Below, piece by piece: positions 34,965 through 44,321 of a stretch of DNA of 64,000 nucleotides. Numbering within the stretch: the stretch's first letter is position 1; every line of letters starts with the position of its first letter. The DNA is taken from positions 1-64,000 of the forward strand of contig JBKBSO010000007.1 in the NCBI GenBank assembly GCA_046291695.1. Reading direction: 5' to 3'. The DNA comes from PNNG01 sp046291695 (GTDB lineage: Bacteria; Bacteroidota; Bacteroidia; UBA7662). Position numbers and translations under genes: made by a program. Below the pieces are notes generated by a model. The model saw nothing but the letters and a program-made list of their open reading frames with translations. It was not told where the DNA came from and searched no databases.

Positions 34965-35843
34965 ATGCAAAAACGCAAGGTTGAAATGGTGGTCATCTCA
35001 GATGTACATCTGGGCACCTACGGTTGTCATGCCACTGAACTGCTGCAATACCTCAACAGCATCGAACCCGGCCTTATCATTCTTAATGGCGACATTATCG
35101 ATATCTGGCAGTTCCGAAAACGTTACTGGCCCAAATCCCACATGTTGGTAGTTAAAAAGGTTTTTGAGCTCCTCGGCAATGGCACTCCGGTATACTACCT
35201 TACCGGTAATCACGACGAAATGCTGAGGAGATTTTCGGGCTTAACGCTTGGAAACTTTTATTTGAAAGATAAATTACTCATCGAATTGCATGGCAAACAG
35301 GCTTGGTTTTTTCACGGAGATGTTTTCGATGTTACTATGCAGTATTCCAAATGGTTGGCCCGTTTGGGCGCTGTGGGGTACGATTCGCTGATTCTACTCA
35401 ACCGCCTAGTAAACTGGTTCTCAGAAAAACTGGGGCGAGGCCGGATTTCACTTTCCAAGCGCATAAAAGACGGGGTAAAATCGGCGGTTAAATTCATCAA
35501 CGACTTTGAAAATGTTGCTGCCGAACTAGCTATTGACAACAAATACGCTTATGTGGTTTGTGGTCATATTCATCAGCCAAACATAAAAACCTACACAAAC
35601 GCAAAGGGGAGTGTTGTGTATCTTAATTCGGGCGATTGGATAGAAAACCTAACATCATTAGAATACCATCAAGGAAAGTGGGAGATTTACCAGCATAACA
35701 AACTCGAACACGAAGCCATTGACATTAAAGAAATGAGTACAGAAGTTCCTATTTTGGACTTGTTCCGACAGCAAAACCTCAGACGTGAAGAAGTGCTATT
35801 ATTCAGCCAATTAATTGGATATTCTTCAAGTGCACGTTCATGA
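34965..35843 (+). CDS. LpxH-like UDP-2,3-diacylglucosamine diphosphatase family protein
   Basis: A 292-residue calcineurin-like metallophosphoesterase. The five metal motifs are in place: SDVHLG, NGDIIDIW, TGNHDE, FHGDVFD, and CGHIHQPNI. The arrangement and the RKRYWPKSH insert fit the LpxH-like group that cleaves UDP-2,3-diacylglucosamine to lipid X in lipid A synthesis. Sequences of this longer type are also close to uncharacterised phosphoesterases, so LpxH activity is probable, not certain. A TATTTTGT near-match box lies about 20 nt upstream. It overlaps the glycosyltransferase gene by 4 bp. Confidence 0.8.
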   Translation: MQKRKVEMVVISDVHLGTYGCHATELLQYLNSIEPGLIILNGDIIDIWQFRKRYWPKSHMLVVKKVFELLGNGTPVYYLTGNHDEMLRRFSGLTLGNFYLKDKLLIELHGKQAWFFHGDVFDVTMQYSKWLARLGAVGYDSLILLNRLVNWFSEKLGRGRISLSKRIKDGVKSAVKFINDFENVAAELAIDNKYAYVVCGHIHQPNIKTYTNAKGSVVYLNSGDWIENLTSLEYHQGKWEIYQHNKLEHEAIDIKEMSTEVPILDLFRQQNLRREEVLLFSQLIGYSSSARS

Positions 35844-36829
35844 AAGTGCTTTACGCCATTCAAGGTACTGGAAATGGTCATGTCAGCCGTGCGCGTGAAT
35901 TAATCCCACACCTATTACCTCATACCGAGCTCGACATTCTGATTTCGGGCACCCATGCCGAAATTAATCCGGGCCATCCTGTGCGGTACCAGAGACATGG
36001 CATGGGGTTTATCTTTGGAAAAGCAGGAGGTGTTGATATTAAAGCGAGCATTAGGGCAGCGAGACCATGGCAGTTTTTGAGGGATATTAGGCAATTGAAA
36101 GTTAAAGCCTACGACCTTATTCTAAACGATTTTGAGCCCATAAGTGCTTATGCTGCAAAAATTGCGGGAATTAAAATCCGAGCCATTAGTCATCAAGCAG
36201 CATTTTTAAGTCCCTTGAGCCCTCGTCCGAAGCAACATAAAAGTGCTTTTGCCGAATGGATGTTCCGCCATTATGCACCCTGTCATTCAGCCATTGGATT
36301 TCATTTCAAAGCCTATGATAACTTTATACATACGCCTATTATCCGCGAGGAAGTACGAAAGCTTGCACCCAGTCTTGCCGATCATATTTGTGTGTATTTA
36401 CCAGCCTATGGCGACGAACAACTTATACGACATTTTACCAAGCGCAAGGAAGTACGCTGGCAGTTATTTAGTAAGCATACAAAAAATGCGTACGAGCAAG
36501 CCAATGTGCAAGTAATACCCGTCAGTAACGAGCGTTACTTGGCTTCAATGGCGGCGGCACAAGGTATTTTAACAGGTGGGGGATTCGAAACACCTGCAGA
36601 AGCCCTTTTTTTAGGAAAAAAACTTATGGTCATTCCGATGGAAAACCAGTTTGAGCAGCATTGTAATGCTGCAGCACTTGGGCAAATGGGCGTACCCGTG
36701 TGTGAGCAAATAAATGGGGGCTTTTCTGAGGTCTTAAAAAGCTGGCTTTATGGCGGACAAGCCCTACATTACCCCTTTGCTGATAATGCTAAAGCTGTTA
36801 TTGCAAAGGCACTCGAACCCATTGGCTAA
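35840..36829 (+). CDS. MurG-like (GT28-type) glycosyltransferase family protein
   Basis: A 329-residue GT-B fold protein. The N-terminal loop GTGNGHVSRARELIPHL (residues about 9-25) is the MurG/GT28-type acceptor-side start, and TGGGFETPAEALFLGKKLMVIPM (split by no gap, about 240-262) is the nucleotide-sugar side with the usual G-G-G and E-A-L. QFEQHCNA matches the Q-x-x-N/H end of that site. The donor and acceptor are unknown. It is translationally coupled (4-bp overlap) to the LpxH-like gene, which suggests a lipid A, LPS or glycolipid role. Confidence 0.8.
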   Translation: MKVLYAIQGTGNGHVSRARELIPHLLPHTELDILISGTHAEINPGHPVRYQRHGMGFIFGKAGGVDIKASIRAARPWQFLRDIRQLKVKAYDLILNDFEPISAYAAKIAGIKIRAISHQAAFLSPLSPRPKQHKSAFAEWMFRHYAPCHSAIGFHFKAYDNFIHTPIIREEVRKLAPSLADHICVYLPAYGDEQLIRHFTKRKEVRWQLFSKHTKNAYEQANVQVIPVSNERYLASMAAAQGILTGGGFETPAEALFLGKKLMVIPMENQFEQHCNAAALGQMGVPVCEQINGGFSEVLKSWLYGGQALHYPFADNAKAVIAKALEPIG

Positions 36830-36985
36830 TCATTTTTAAACATTTCATCTAGGGTTATTAATGAAATTATATTCATTTTAATACAAAACAAATACATAAA
36901 TATCACATTATCTAATAATTAGCATTTGTATATATAACTGTATATATACCTTTTTAGGCTTCGCCCCAATATTGGTTTAGCTTTA
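36830..36985. promoter_or_regulatory. AT-rich leader of the AraC-type gene with a direct repeat
   Basis: This 156-bp gap is much more AT-rich than its surroundings. TGTATATATA occurs twice (36927-36936 and 36939-36948), 12 bp apart, which could be a regulator site. TAGCTTTA (36978-36985), a near-match -7 box, abuts the first ATG, suggesting that translation really begins at the ATG at 37004. Confidence 0.35.
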
Positions 36986-37801
36986 ATGAAAAGATACAAA
37001 CCCATGCCTGCTAAGCGAAAACCCTTAATCACCGATAGTTGTACCGTTATTGTTTTATCTACACAGAGCTCAGAAAAGTTCCGGTCATTTACTAGCCATG
37101 CTGCCGCCATGTTTGGCGCTCACATCATCCAGGACCAACCAAATGAAAACATGCTTCCCCTTGCGTGTCATGAGCACATCTTCCTGATTTGCGACCAAAT
37201 GAACAACAACCTAAACACTTTCTTTTTTATCAAACAGCATTTACCCAAGGTAAAATTGCATGTGTGCGTAGTTGCTGACGAAAAACCGGAAATAAATCCC
37301 TTGGTACGCAAGCAAATAACTACTGCCTTTTGGGTGTGTTCAACTTTATCAATCACACAAATAAGCCAATATTGCCGATCTCATTTCAAAAAATTACGAC
37401 AACGCATTAACCACATCCGAAAATCGCAATCTGAAGATGTAAAATCCAATGGTAAAGCCATGAAACAACTTGCGTTTTGTCAAAAATTCAAGCAAATGAT
37501 CCGGCAGCATTTTCAACAGCCCGATTTTAAAACCACCGACATGGCGCACATTATGGGAAGTTCGGTGAGTACGCTTGAAAGAAAATGTCTACAATACTTT
37601 GAAAAGCCTCCTAAGTGGTTGCTTATGGATTATCGACTTGAATATGCCCGAAAACTGGTGTTAGAAACAACCAAACCCCTTTCCACCATTGCCTGCAGCT
37701 GTGGATTTAGTTCAGCATCGTACTTTAGTGTAAAATTCACAGAGAAATTTAACGTTTCTGCTTCCCAAATGCGCATCCAGTACCACAAAATGGCGAGCTA
37801 G
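36986..37801 (+). CDS. AraC family regulator with a degenerate receiver-like domain
   Basis: A 271-residue protein. The C-terminal 100 residues form an AraC-type double helix-turn-helix: MAHIMGSSVSTLERK, then the linker DYRLEYARKLVLETTKPLSTIA, and the second HTH CGFSSASYFSVKFTEKF. Residues about 18-130 alternate strands and helices like a response-regulator receiver (IVLSTQS, IFLICDQ, LHVCVVADE, FWVCSTLS), but the usual acidic cluster and the T/K pair are not evident, so phosphorylation is doubtful. The start may be at 36986 or 37004. It is convergent with another HTH protein. Target genes are unknown. Confidence 0.75.
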   Translation: MKRYKPMPAKRKPLITDSCTVIVLSTQSSEKFRSFTSHAAAMFGAHIIQDQPNENMLPLACHEHIFLICDQMNNNLNTFFFIKQHLPKVKLHVCVVADEKPEINPLVRKQITTAFWVCSTLSITQISQYCRSHFKKLRQRINHIRKSQSEDVKSNGKAMKQLAFCQKFKQMIRQHFQQPDFKTTDMAHIMGSSVSTLERKCLQYFEKPPKWLLMDYRLEYARKLVLETTKPLSTIACSCGFSSASYFSVKFTEKFNVSASQMRIQYHKMAS

Positions 37802-37838
37802 TACGGCCGGCCTATTCGCCCTACGCTCTTTTCTTCAG

Positions 37839-39125
37839 CTATAAACGCATAATATACTCTTCCAAAATAACCTCGGTATCCAGATCCAGACGTTTACGCA
37901 AGCGATATCGGCTCATATTTACACTATGCGCTGAAATACCCAAAGTTTTTGAAATATCGCGCGTAACAAAGTGAATCCGAATTAAACATGCTAATCGCTC
38001 CTCAGCTTGGGTAACCCCGGTGTGTTTTAGATGCAAGCGAATTAAAAAATCAGGGTAAATCTCTGAGAAAGTGGCCATAAACTGCTCCCAATCTTCCTTG
38101 GTAAGGAGTTTCATGTTTCGTAAAGTACTGAGCTTGTCTATTTTCTCTTCATTAACACTAATTTCCTCGTCTACGAGGTCAGTCGCTGAAGACTTATCGC
38201 CTTCTTCAAACTGGGGTCTTTCGTGCTTCTTCCTATTCGGCTTAAAAGAAGGCATAGGAAGAGGAAGCCGACTTTCTTCCGCACGCAAAGGAATTCCCGG
38301 TGGTTTCGGACGTGATAAAAAAGCGGCTGGGATCATAAAGGCCAATACACCTGATCTATTCCAAAAAAATCCAGCAAGGGTAAACAAAGCAAGAAATATG
38401 GCAAAAAGAATGCTCGCCCGCCACCGCCAATAACTTGATGGCTCGGTATAACCCTCGGCCATTTGCAAGGTATCCGCTTCCTCTACCTGTTCTGAAGTAT
38501 CAATGATCGCAATCAACTCTTGATGCCGACACAATCGCTCAAATTCGGTTAAATATTCATATGCCATCAAATGATGCTCCAAGGCCATTTCAATCTCATA
38601 CAAATGCCACAACGATACTTTACTATAAAATAAGCGCGACATACTTACCGCCTGCATCAAAGATTTACTAAAAAAAGTACGTGCCTCTGACAACATATTT
38701 AACCGTTGAAATGCCGTTCCCATCAAATAATTTGCAAACCACGCATCTCCATTCTCTATCAAGTCGCGATGCTTTTTTTGAAGTACCTGAATTTCCGCGA
38801 TAACTGCTTCCGCATCCCCTGCATTCAAAGACTCAAAAGCAGCCAACAAATAGGCAGCCGTACGCTGACGAATTTGATTACTGTTTTCAAGCTGCTTTAT
38901 TAGCCTGGTTTCTACATCTTCCAATACAAAGGATTCCGACTCTTTAAAGGCAAATACCAAAGCTTCTATATCCAAAGACTCTTGCTGTTCAGTTACCACT
39001 TGCGCAACACTACCAAAAGATAAACCAAGCACCTTCCATGTCGAAGACCCTTGGTGGTCAATGGCACGGCCCTGCTTGCCTAAAACAGGCAAACATAAAA
39101 AAACGCAAATGAGCAAGTACTTCAT
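37839..39125 (-). CDS. Membrane-spanning helical-repeat protein with C-terminal LuxR-like HTH
   Basis: A 428-residue protein. A signal peptide (about 1-20) leads to a helical region (50-220) with TPR-like hairpins (AYLLAAFESLNAGD, GTAFQRLNMLSEARTFFSKSL). One membrane helix lies at about 238-258 (ASILFAIFLALFTLAGFFW), possibly followed by a second short one, then a charged, proline-rich linker. The C-terminal 65 residues form a LuxR-like HTH (TQAEERLACLIRIH, DISKTLGISAHSVNMSRYRLRKRL). This is the phylum's typical TPR-TM-HTH one-component sensor: an outside sensor and a DNA-binding domain inside. Signal and targets are unknown. Convergent with the AraC-type gene. Confidence 0.8.
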   Translation of the reverse strand: MKYLLICVFLCLPVLGKQGRAIDHQGSSTWKVLGLSFGSVAQVVTEQQESLDIEALVFAFKESESFVLEDVETRLIKQLENSNQIRQRTAAYLLAAFESLNAGDAEAVIAEIQVLQKKHRDLIENGDAWFANYLMGTAFQRLNMLSEARTFFSKSLMQAVSMSRLFYSKVSLWHLYEIEMALEHHLMAYEYLTEFERLCRHQELIAIIDTSEQVEEADTLQMAEGYTEPSSYWRWRASILFAIFLALFTLAGFFWNRSGVLAFMIPAAFLSRPKPPGIPLRAEESRLPLPMPSFKPNRKKHERPQFEEGDKSSATDLVDEEISVNEEKIDKLSTLRNMKLLTKEDWEQFMATFSEIYPDFLIRLHLKHTGVTQAEERLACLIRIHFVTRDISKTLGISAHSVNMSRYRLRKRLDLDTEVILEEYIMRL

Positions 39126-39196
39126 TTTGAATTTGAAAAATTACAAAACTCTTAATAAACTAACCAAAAAAAAATCAACATTTGCGCGAAAAATGA

Positions 39197-39224
39197 CAAA
39201 AAAAAGACCGCCATATGACGGTCT
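39197..39224 (-). terminator. Rho-independent terminator of the 39256 lipoprotein gene
   Basis: AGACCG/CGGTCT (39205-39210, 39219-39224) with an 8-nt loop is followed on the minus strand by a run of eight T. It lies about 30 bp past the lipoprotein stop codon; T-rich sequence on the other side may allow activity in both directions. Confidence 0.8.
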
Positions 39225-39255
39225 CTTTGTTTTTACTTTCACTGCGTAAGCCCGT

Positions 39256-39834
39256 TTAATCCTCATTATCTTTTTCCCATATGTAATTCCATCTTCTCAA
39301 TTCCTTATTGTAAAAATTGATCGAATCAGGAAACTCAATATACTCTTCGAAGGAATTCATGGGTAAATACGCATCCAATGATTCTCCTTTGATGTACCGC
39401 TTAAAGAGCATTTCCGTCTTTTCTGTTAATTCCGGTTCTTTAAATTTAAACGTCCAAAAAGCTTCTTCGTAAGTTTCGATCTCATAAGAAGTACTATCAA
39501 ACTTTATCCTTCCGGCTATTGCAATACGCTTGTTGAATAAACTTGCCGCAGGTCTGTCGAGCATAAAAAAGTAAGAACCATCATCCGCAGGCCACACATA
39601 CCTCCAACTAAATGTACCCATCAAGCCCTTGTAATAGGGTATAAAGCGCTCATCCCACTTCATTTCATGGGTGGCACGCTTTGGTAATTTGGCTACATAC
39701 GGCAACACCCTGAACTTTATACTATCTTGCACTTCAGCTGACCAATAACTGTTCGGAGACAAATCAATCGCCTTTTCGCGACATGCCTGGAAAACAAGCA
39801 TGATGAGCGCAATCCATATCAATTTCTTTCTCAT
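39256..39834 (-). CDS. Lipoprotein of unknown function
   Basis: A 192-residue lipoprotein: MRKKLIWIALIMLVFQAC gives a lipidated cysteine at residue 18. The start at 39834 is preferred to an in-frame ATG at 39873 because the longer form hides the signal peptide and would overlap a terminator hairpin at 39842-39878. The mature part has several W/Y-rich strands (FSWRYVWPADDGSYFF, AFWTFKFKEPEL); no family is recognised. It sits downstream of the beta-helix lipoprotein and TonB receptor genes but behind a terminator, so it may be separately expressed. Confidence 0.6.
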   Translation of the reverse strand: MRKKLIWIALIMLVFQACREKAIDLSPNSYWSAEVQDSIKFRVLPYVAKLPKRATHEMKWDERFIPYYKGLMGTFSWRYVWPADDGSYFFMLDRPAASLFNKRIAIAGRIKFDSTSYEIETYEEAFWTFKFKEPELTEKTEMLFKRYIKGESLDAYLPMNSFEEYIEFPDSINFYNKELRRWNYIWEKDNED

Positions 39835-39841
39835 GGTTCTA

Positions 39842-39878
39842 AAATAAGAAGACTTGCGCCTATTATGACGCAAGTCTT
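39842..39878 (-). terminator. Rho-independent terminator of the beta-helix lipoprotein gene
   Basis: AAGACTTGCG/CGCAAGTCTT (39849-39858, 39869-39878) forms a perfect 10-bp stem with a 10-nt loop, followed on the minus strand by CTTATTTT. It is about 25 bp after the stop codon of the gene at 39903. Confidence 0.8.
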
Positions 39879-39902
39879 AGCGATATTTCTAGTAGTAAAT
39901 GA

Positions 39903-41345
39903 TTAATACTCTACACCTTGTGGGAAGAATGCAGCCCATCCATCAGTCCAATCTGTTCCGCCAAAAGCACCACGGTAAGGTACATTCTGGAAGTAACCAC
40001 CACCCAACTTGCTATTGCTAAAGTCGGATCCGGTTTGTGTAGCACCTGTGAAGGTCGCAAAATTCGGATTGTTAGGATAGTCGCGGAAATCGAAACGGAA
40101 GCCCATGATCAAATCAGGATTTACACCAGCATCTGTTAAGGCCTTGGCATGTGTTTTACCGTTCACAGTTATACCAGCACCATCGGTATAAAAGGTATTA
40201 TTGTTGTTATTCCAATAAGCCAACACACTGGCATTATCGTTGCCCGAGCCAGCAGCAACCAATGCAGGATTATTACGACCGCCAATGGCTACATAAATGT
40301 TGTTTGCAACAGTACCAACTCCACTTGTGTATTGTGCTTCAGTAGTAGCACCATCCAAACGGAAACCCGTTGGGAAACCAGTCATAACCGAATTGAAGAT
40401 TGAAATCGCGGTACGACGACGGAGGTGCATCGCATGCTGATAATTGGCAGAATGTTGATTGCCAGCCGACTTCAATGAGTCGTGGCGAGGACCTAAAATT
40501 GTTACATTCGAGAAAATGCCTGAAGTGTAGGGTTGAACATCGTTACCACCGGCTTCGTTATCGCACTCAAAACCATTTGAACCTGATTGGTCGGCAGCGA
40601 AAGGATCTCGTACCGCTAAAGCAAATTGTACGCGGCCAGTCCATCCGAAATCACAGTCAAAGTCATCATCCCAAGTGCCATGTGAAACGAGATATCTGGC
40701 GTCAGCAGTTCCACCGAACCACTCAAATCCGTCGTCACCACCATAAGATACCATACAATATTCCATCTCTGTACCGCGGCCCATACCACCCATGGTGATT
40801 GAGTTGGTTTCATTGTTTGGAGAAAGGGCAATACCTGCGTATTCAACCCGGAGATAACGAAGTGTTCCTGAGCTCTCGTTGTCAAACTCGGTACTCTGGA
40901 AGGTACCAAAGGTTACTTCTGGTGTAATGCCTTCAATCGCCGGGTTATTTTGGTTACAATTGGCACGACCTAAAATCACCAAACCACCCCAATCGCCCTT
41001 GTCGCGCTCGAAAGTTTCTTGGTTTGAAGTCATTACCACAGGAGCATTTGCTGTGCCATTGGCTTCGATACGACCACCTTTGTCGATTACCAAGGTGCCT
41101 TTAGTACGCTTTTCACCAATTAGTACGGTACCAGCGGGAATCGTAAGTACTTTGCCATTGCGCACGAAAACGGTGCCGCGAATCAGGTACTTTTTGCTGG
41201 CATCCAAGGTCATGCTTTCGAGATCACCCTGCAGTACTTCAAGCTCAGTGCCTGGGGTAATGGGATCTTCTCCTTCATCTTTACATGCCGTGAGACTCAC
41301 AGCAACAAACGCTAACATGAGCGCCGATTTAAAAATTTTGTTCAT
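39903..41345 (-). CDS. Beta-helix lipoprotein linked to a TonB receptor
   Basis: A 480-residue lipoprotein with lipobox SLTAC at about residue 21. Residues 35-110 hold a cell-surface-like beta segment (YLIRGTVFVRNGKVLTIPAGT, split here, then LIGEKRTKGTLVIDKGG), and the rest is glycine- and asparagine-rich with NNxx turns (SGTLRYLRVEYAG, MEYCMVSYGGDDGFEWFGG, NVTILGPRHDS), as in right-handed beta-helices. Paralogues of this kind are common next to TonB receptors in Bacteroidota. It probably sits on the outer surface. The substrate is not known. It lies downstream of the receptor with an intervening hairpin, so levels may be uncoupled. Confidence 0.7.
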   Translation of the reverse strand: MNKIFKSALMLAFVAVSLTACKDEGEDPITPGTELEVLQGDLESMTLDASKKYLIRGTVFVRNGKVLTIPAGTVLIGEKRTKGTLVIDKGGRIEANGTANAPVVMTSNQETFERDKGDWGGLVILGRANCNQNNPAIEGITPEVTFGTFQSTEFDNESSGTLRYLRVEYAGIALSPNNETNSITMGGMGRGTEMEYCMVSYGGDDGFEWFGGTADARYLVSHGTWDDDFDCDFGWTGRVQFALAVRDPFAADQSGSNGFECDNEAGGNDVQPYTSGIFSNVTILGPRHDSLKSAGNQHSANYQHAMHLRRRTAISIFNSVMTGFPTGFRLDGATTEAQYTSGVGTVANNIYVAIGGRNNPALVAAGSGNDNASVLAYWNNNNNTFYTDGAGITVNGKTHAKALTDAGVNPDLIMGFRFDFRDYPNNPNFATFTGATQTGSDFSNSKLGGGYFQNVPYRGAFGGTDWTDGWAAFFPQGVEY

Positions 41346-41469
41346 AGCTTTTTAATGAATTTTACGCAAATATAGACCGTCAATGTAACGGAAATGTTAA
41401 GGCATTATGAAATGAAAATGAATAATAATTCACTGAAACTGAATATATAATCGCCTTAATAACAGCAAA

Positions 41470-41489
41470 ATGCCCGCATTAGCGGGCAT
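41470..41489 (-). terminator. Hairpin between TonB receptor and beta-helix lipoprotein genes
   Basis: ATGCCCGC/GCGGGCAT with a 4-nt loop (ATTA), 22 bp after the receptor stop codon. On the minus strand TTTTGCTG follows, a modest T-tract; the plus-strand side is also T-rich. Confidence 0.7.
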
Positions 41490-41510
41490 ATATTTTTACG
41501 CTGCATTGTT

Positions 41511-44321
41511 TCACAAACGAAAGACCAACTGCCCCGACCACATCACCCCTCTGCGGAAGTGCATAATTAAATCGTCTGGGTTTACATCTGGCCCCTCACC
41601 GTATTTAAAGTCTATTTTATTATCGCGGTTGGTGTCTTGAACCAACAGGGTTCTGGCATTCAAAATATTACTAATGCCAAACTTCACATCCATACGAGCA
41701 TTCATGCGTTTGGTGTACACCAAATCGAGCATATGTCTGGGCATTTCAAATACAGTGGGAAACTGATCATTACCTACGAAGAAAATCCTTGGACCGGCTA
41801 CATTATATAACACGCTCATGCTATTTCCGCTTTCATCATGACGATAGTGTAAACCAGCGTTGATTACATATGGCGATTGTCCTTGAAGCGGCCTGATTTG
41901 ATCTTGTGCCAGATTTGTTGGGTCACCCAGGTCGACGATGGTATAAATATAGGAGGCATTTGCCACCAGGAAAAAGCGACTCAACATCGATTTAGAAGCA
42001 ACATCACCAAGCGATTTACGAAGTTCCATTTCCACCCCAAAATTTTCGGCAGAAGCAGCATTTCCCAGCTTAAATTGTTGGCTTAAGCCCACTGTTTGTA
42101 CATAGGTTTCGATGGGGTTACTAAAGTTTTTATAAAAAACACCTACTGAAAACGTTTCGTTGTTTTGCGGGTAAAATTCCCAACGTAAATCAACATTGTG
42201 TATTTCGGCCTGCACCAAGTTAGGTTCACCCACAAAATTTACGTCGTACTTAAAATTGTAATAGAGGAATGGTGCCAATTCACGCAACTCTGGACGGTTA
42301 ACGGTACGCCCATAGGCTAAACGCAATAAGGATTTGGCATTGATGGTGTAGGAGAAGTTAGCAAACGGCATCGGCGTTTGATATACATTATTAACGTTTA
42401 CTGGTTCGGTTTGCGTAGCACTGTTCAACACCTGCCGAAAATATTCGAAACGAAACCCTGCACTTAAGTTATATCGCTCTCCCAATGGAATATCAGCTCC
42501 CACATAAGTGGCTCCAAGCAAAGTATTGGCATCGTATCGATCGGAAGGGTTGGTACCTTCTACAAGTCGCCAGCCATCATTTCTGGCTACATTCATGGGG
42601 TCAAAAACCTCATCGATAGGCAATTGTACGAGATGTGTTTTTTCGTCGGTATCGCCAAAGCCGGGATATACATACGACATCCATCTGGCTTCAAAAGTCC
42701 GGTATCGATAGTCAAAATACGTCCCTGCTTTCAGCACCACATTGTTTTTCTTTTCAACATCACCCAAGACATGCTCAAAAGCAAGGCTATTGCTGGCCCC
42801 TACTTCATTCAGCCGAGAATAAAACCGTGCATTATCAAAGGTAGTGGCGCCCGGCGGGTCAATGATGGTGAATGGGGCATCTTGATCATCAATGGGGCGG
42901 GTTGTACGCACACGACGAAAATCGGGCTCATTCCGATTTACAACTGCGCCACCTGCAATCCAAACGAATTTACTTTTTTTATCGGCCGACAAATGTTCTC
43001 CTTCAATTTGGGTGGTAAAAATGCTTCTGGCTAAGTACTGGAAGCTGTAATTGCGGTACAAGTCAGTCAATCGTTGTTGAGGCTCTATACCCGTACGAAT
43101 GATGGTGCTCCGCTCACCAATTTGGTTAAAAGTATTTTTCCAGCTGTACTTATTGCGCTTATTGGCTGCAAGACTCCAGTTACTTACCAGGCCTAAACGC
43201 ACTTCCGTTTCAATTTGCTGATCCAAAAAGTCGAACATCATTTCGCGATCGGCTGTCCATCTATTTCGTTCTACCTCAAGATGTTGCTGGCTTTGGCTAT
43301 AATTCACCGAGGTAAGGTTAGCTGCCTTTTTGCCAAACAGCTTAAAGTTACGGCCGTAGTTGATACCCATTTTAAAATCGAGCATGGTAAGCTCGTCGTT
43401 GAGTTGAAAATTATTCCTCAAACTACGACCGGCTTGTTCTAATTCAGGGCCACTTACGTCCCCCAGGTTGGAAGGGAAATCGGATGGTAGACCTCTGCCC
43501 CGATCGAATCCCAAAAAATCGAGCGACCCTGCCCGATTAACCTGATAAGTATTCAAGCTCGTGCCATGTCGGTATCCCAGGCCCACGTTAACCTCTGTCA
43601 AATCATAGTCGGGAGCTGCTTTGGTGTACACCTTAATTACACCACCTGCAAAATCACCGGGCATATCCGCAGCACCAGATTTATAAATCAGCATGCGATC
43701 CATTACAGCGCTTGGTATTAAGTCAAAGGAAAAGGCGCGTGAATCGGGCTCAGTACTTGGTGCGCTGATGCCGTTAAGCATAACGTTGTTGTAGCGTTGT
43801 CCCAAACCTCGGATCATTACAAAACTGTTGTCTACAATGGTAACCCCTGGAACGCGTGAAGCCACCTGAGCGGCATCTTTATCGGGCGAGCGCGAAATTT
43901 CTTGCGACGAAACTCCCGAAACTACTTGCTTTGATTCCCTCACCTCCATGAGCACGGCGGCTTCGGTGTAGGTAATCCGCTCGGCTTGAATTTCAACAGC
44001 TGCTAATTCTGCTACATCCTCTAGCAGGGTGATGTTTACCATGGCTGTTTTCCCTGGCAAAACTTCAACCATAATTTCTTGGGCCTTGTAGGATATGTAG
44101 GACACAAATAAAGTATAGGTGCCAGGCTTTACGTTGGTGATGCTGTAATTGCCATCAAAATCGGTTGATGCTCCAATGTTGGTGCCTTTTATGATTACAT
44201 TTACTCCGATTAGTGGCAATTTCGTATCATCCTTAACGCTGCCTTTAATACTTCCATTTTGAGCATAAATCGCTGAAATATTGAAGATTAATGCGCCACA
44301 TAAGCTGAGAAAAAACTTCAT
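41511..44321 (-). CDS. TonB-dependent receptor with carboxypeptidase-regulatory-like domain
   Basis: A 936-residue outer-membrane receptor. After a signal peptide (to about 21, IYAQNG), residues 22-110 form a CarboxypepD_reg-like domain (GSIKGSVKDDTKLPLIGVNV, split: IIKGTNIGASTDFDGNYSI). The plug follows with SKQVVSGVSSQEISRSPDKDA, VPGVTIVD and MIRGLGQRYNNVMLNG, then a 22-stranded barrel ending in F-R-L. The plug form is that of the group with a beta-helix lipoprotein partner, and the neighbouring gene encodes one. It lacks a SusD. Substrate unknown. A hairpin overlaps the start of the coding region. Confidence 0.9.
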   Translation of the reverse strand: MKFFLSLCGALIFNISAIYAQNGSIKGSVKDDTKLPLIGVNVIIKGTNIGASTDFDGNYSITNVKPGTYTLFVSYISYKAQEIMVEVLPGKTAMVNITLLEDVAELAAVEIQAERITYTEAAVLMEVRESKQVVSGVSSQEISRSPDKDAAQVASRVPGVTIVDNSFVMIRGLGQRYNNVMLNGISAPSTEPDSRAFSFDLIPSAVMDRMLIYKSGAADMPGDFAGGVIKVYTKAAPDYDLTEVNVGLGYRHGTSLNTYQVNRAGSLDFLGFDRGRGLPSDFPSNLGDVSGPELEQAGRSLRNNFQLNDELTMLDFKMGINYGRNFKLFGKKAANLTSVNYSQSQQHLEVERNRWTADREMMFDFLDQQIETEVRLGLVSNWSLAANKRNKYSWKNTFNQIGERSTIIRTGIEPQQRLTDLYRNYSFQYLARSIFTTQIEGEHLSADKKSKFVWIAGGAVVNRNEPDFRRVRTTRPIDDQDAPFTIIDPPGATTFDNARFYSRLNEVGASNSLAFEHVLGDVEKKNNVVLKAGTYFDYRYRTFEARWMSYVYPGFGDTDEKTHLVQLPIDEVFDPMNVARNDGWRLVEGTNPSDRYDANTLLGATYVGADIPLGERYNLSAGFRFEYFRQVLNSATQTEPVNVNNVYQTPMPFANFSYTINAKSLLRLAYGRTVNRPELRELAPFLYYNFKYDVNFVGEPNLVQAEIHNVDLRWEFYPQNNETFSVGVFYKNFSNPIETYVQTVGLSQQFKLGNAASAENFGVEMELRKSLGDVASKSMLSRFFLVANASYIYTIVDLGDPTNLAQDQIRPLQGQSPYVINAGLHYRHDESGNSMSVLYNVAGPRIFFVGNDQFPTVFEMPRHMLDLVYTKRMNARMDVKFGISNILNARTLLVQDTNRDNKIDFKYGEGPDVNPDDLIMHFRRGVMWSGQLVFRL

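Noticed and set aside
42624..43034. 136-codon frame antisense to the TonB receptor
   Set aside because: No start context or domain; it mirrors the receptor barrel region.
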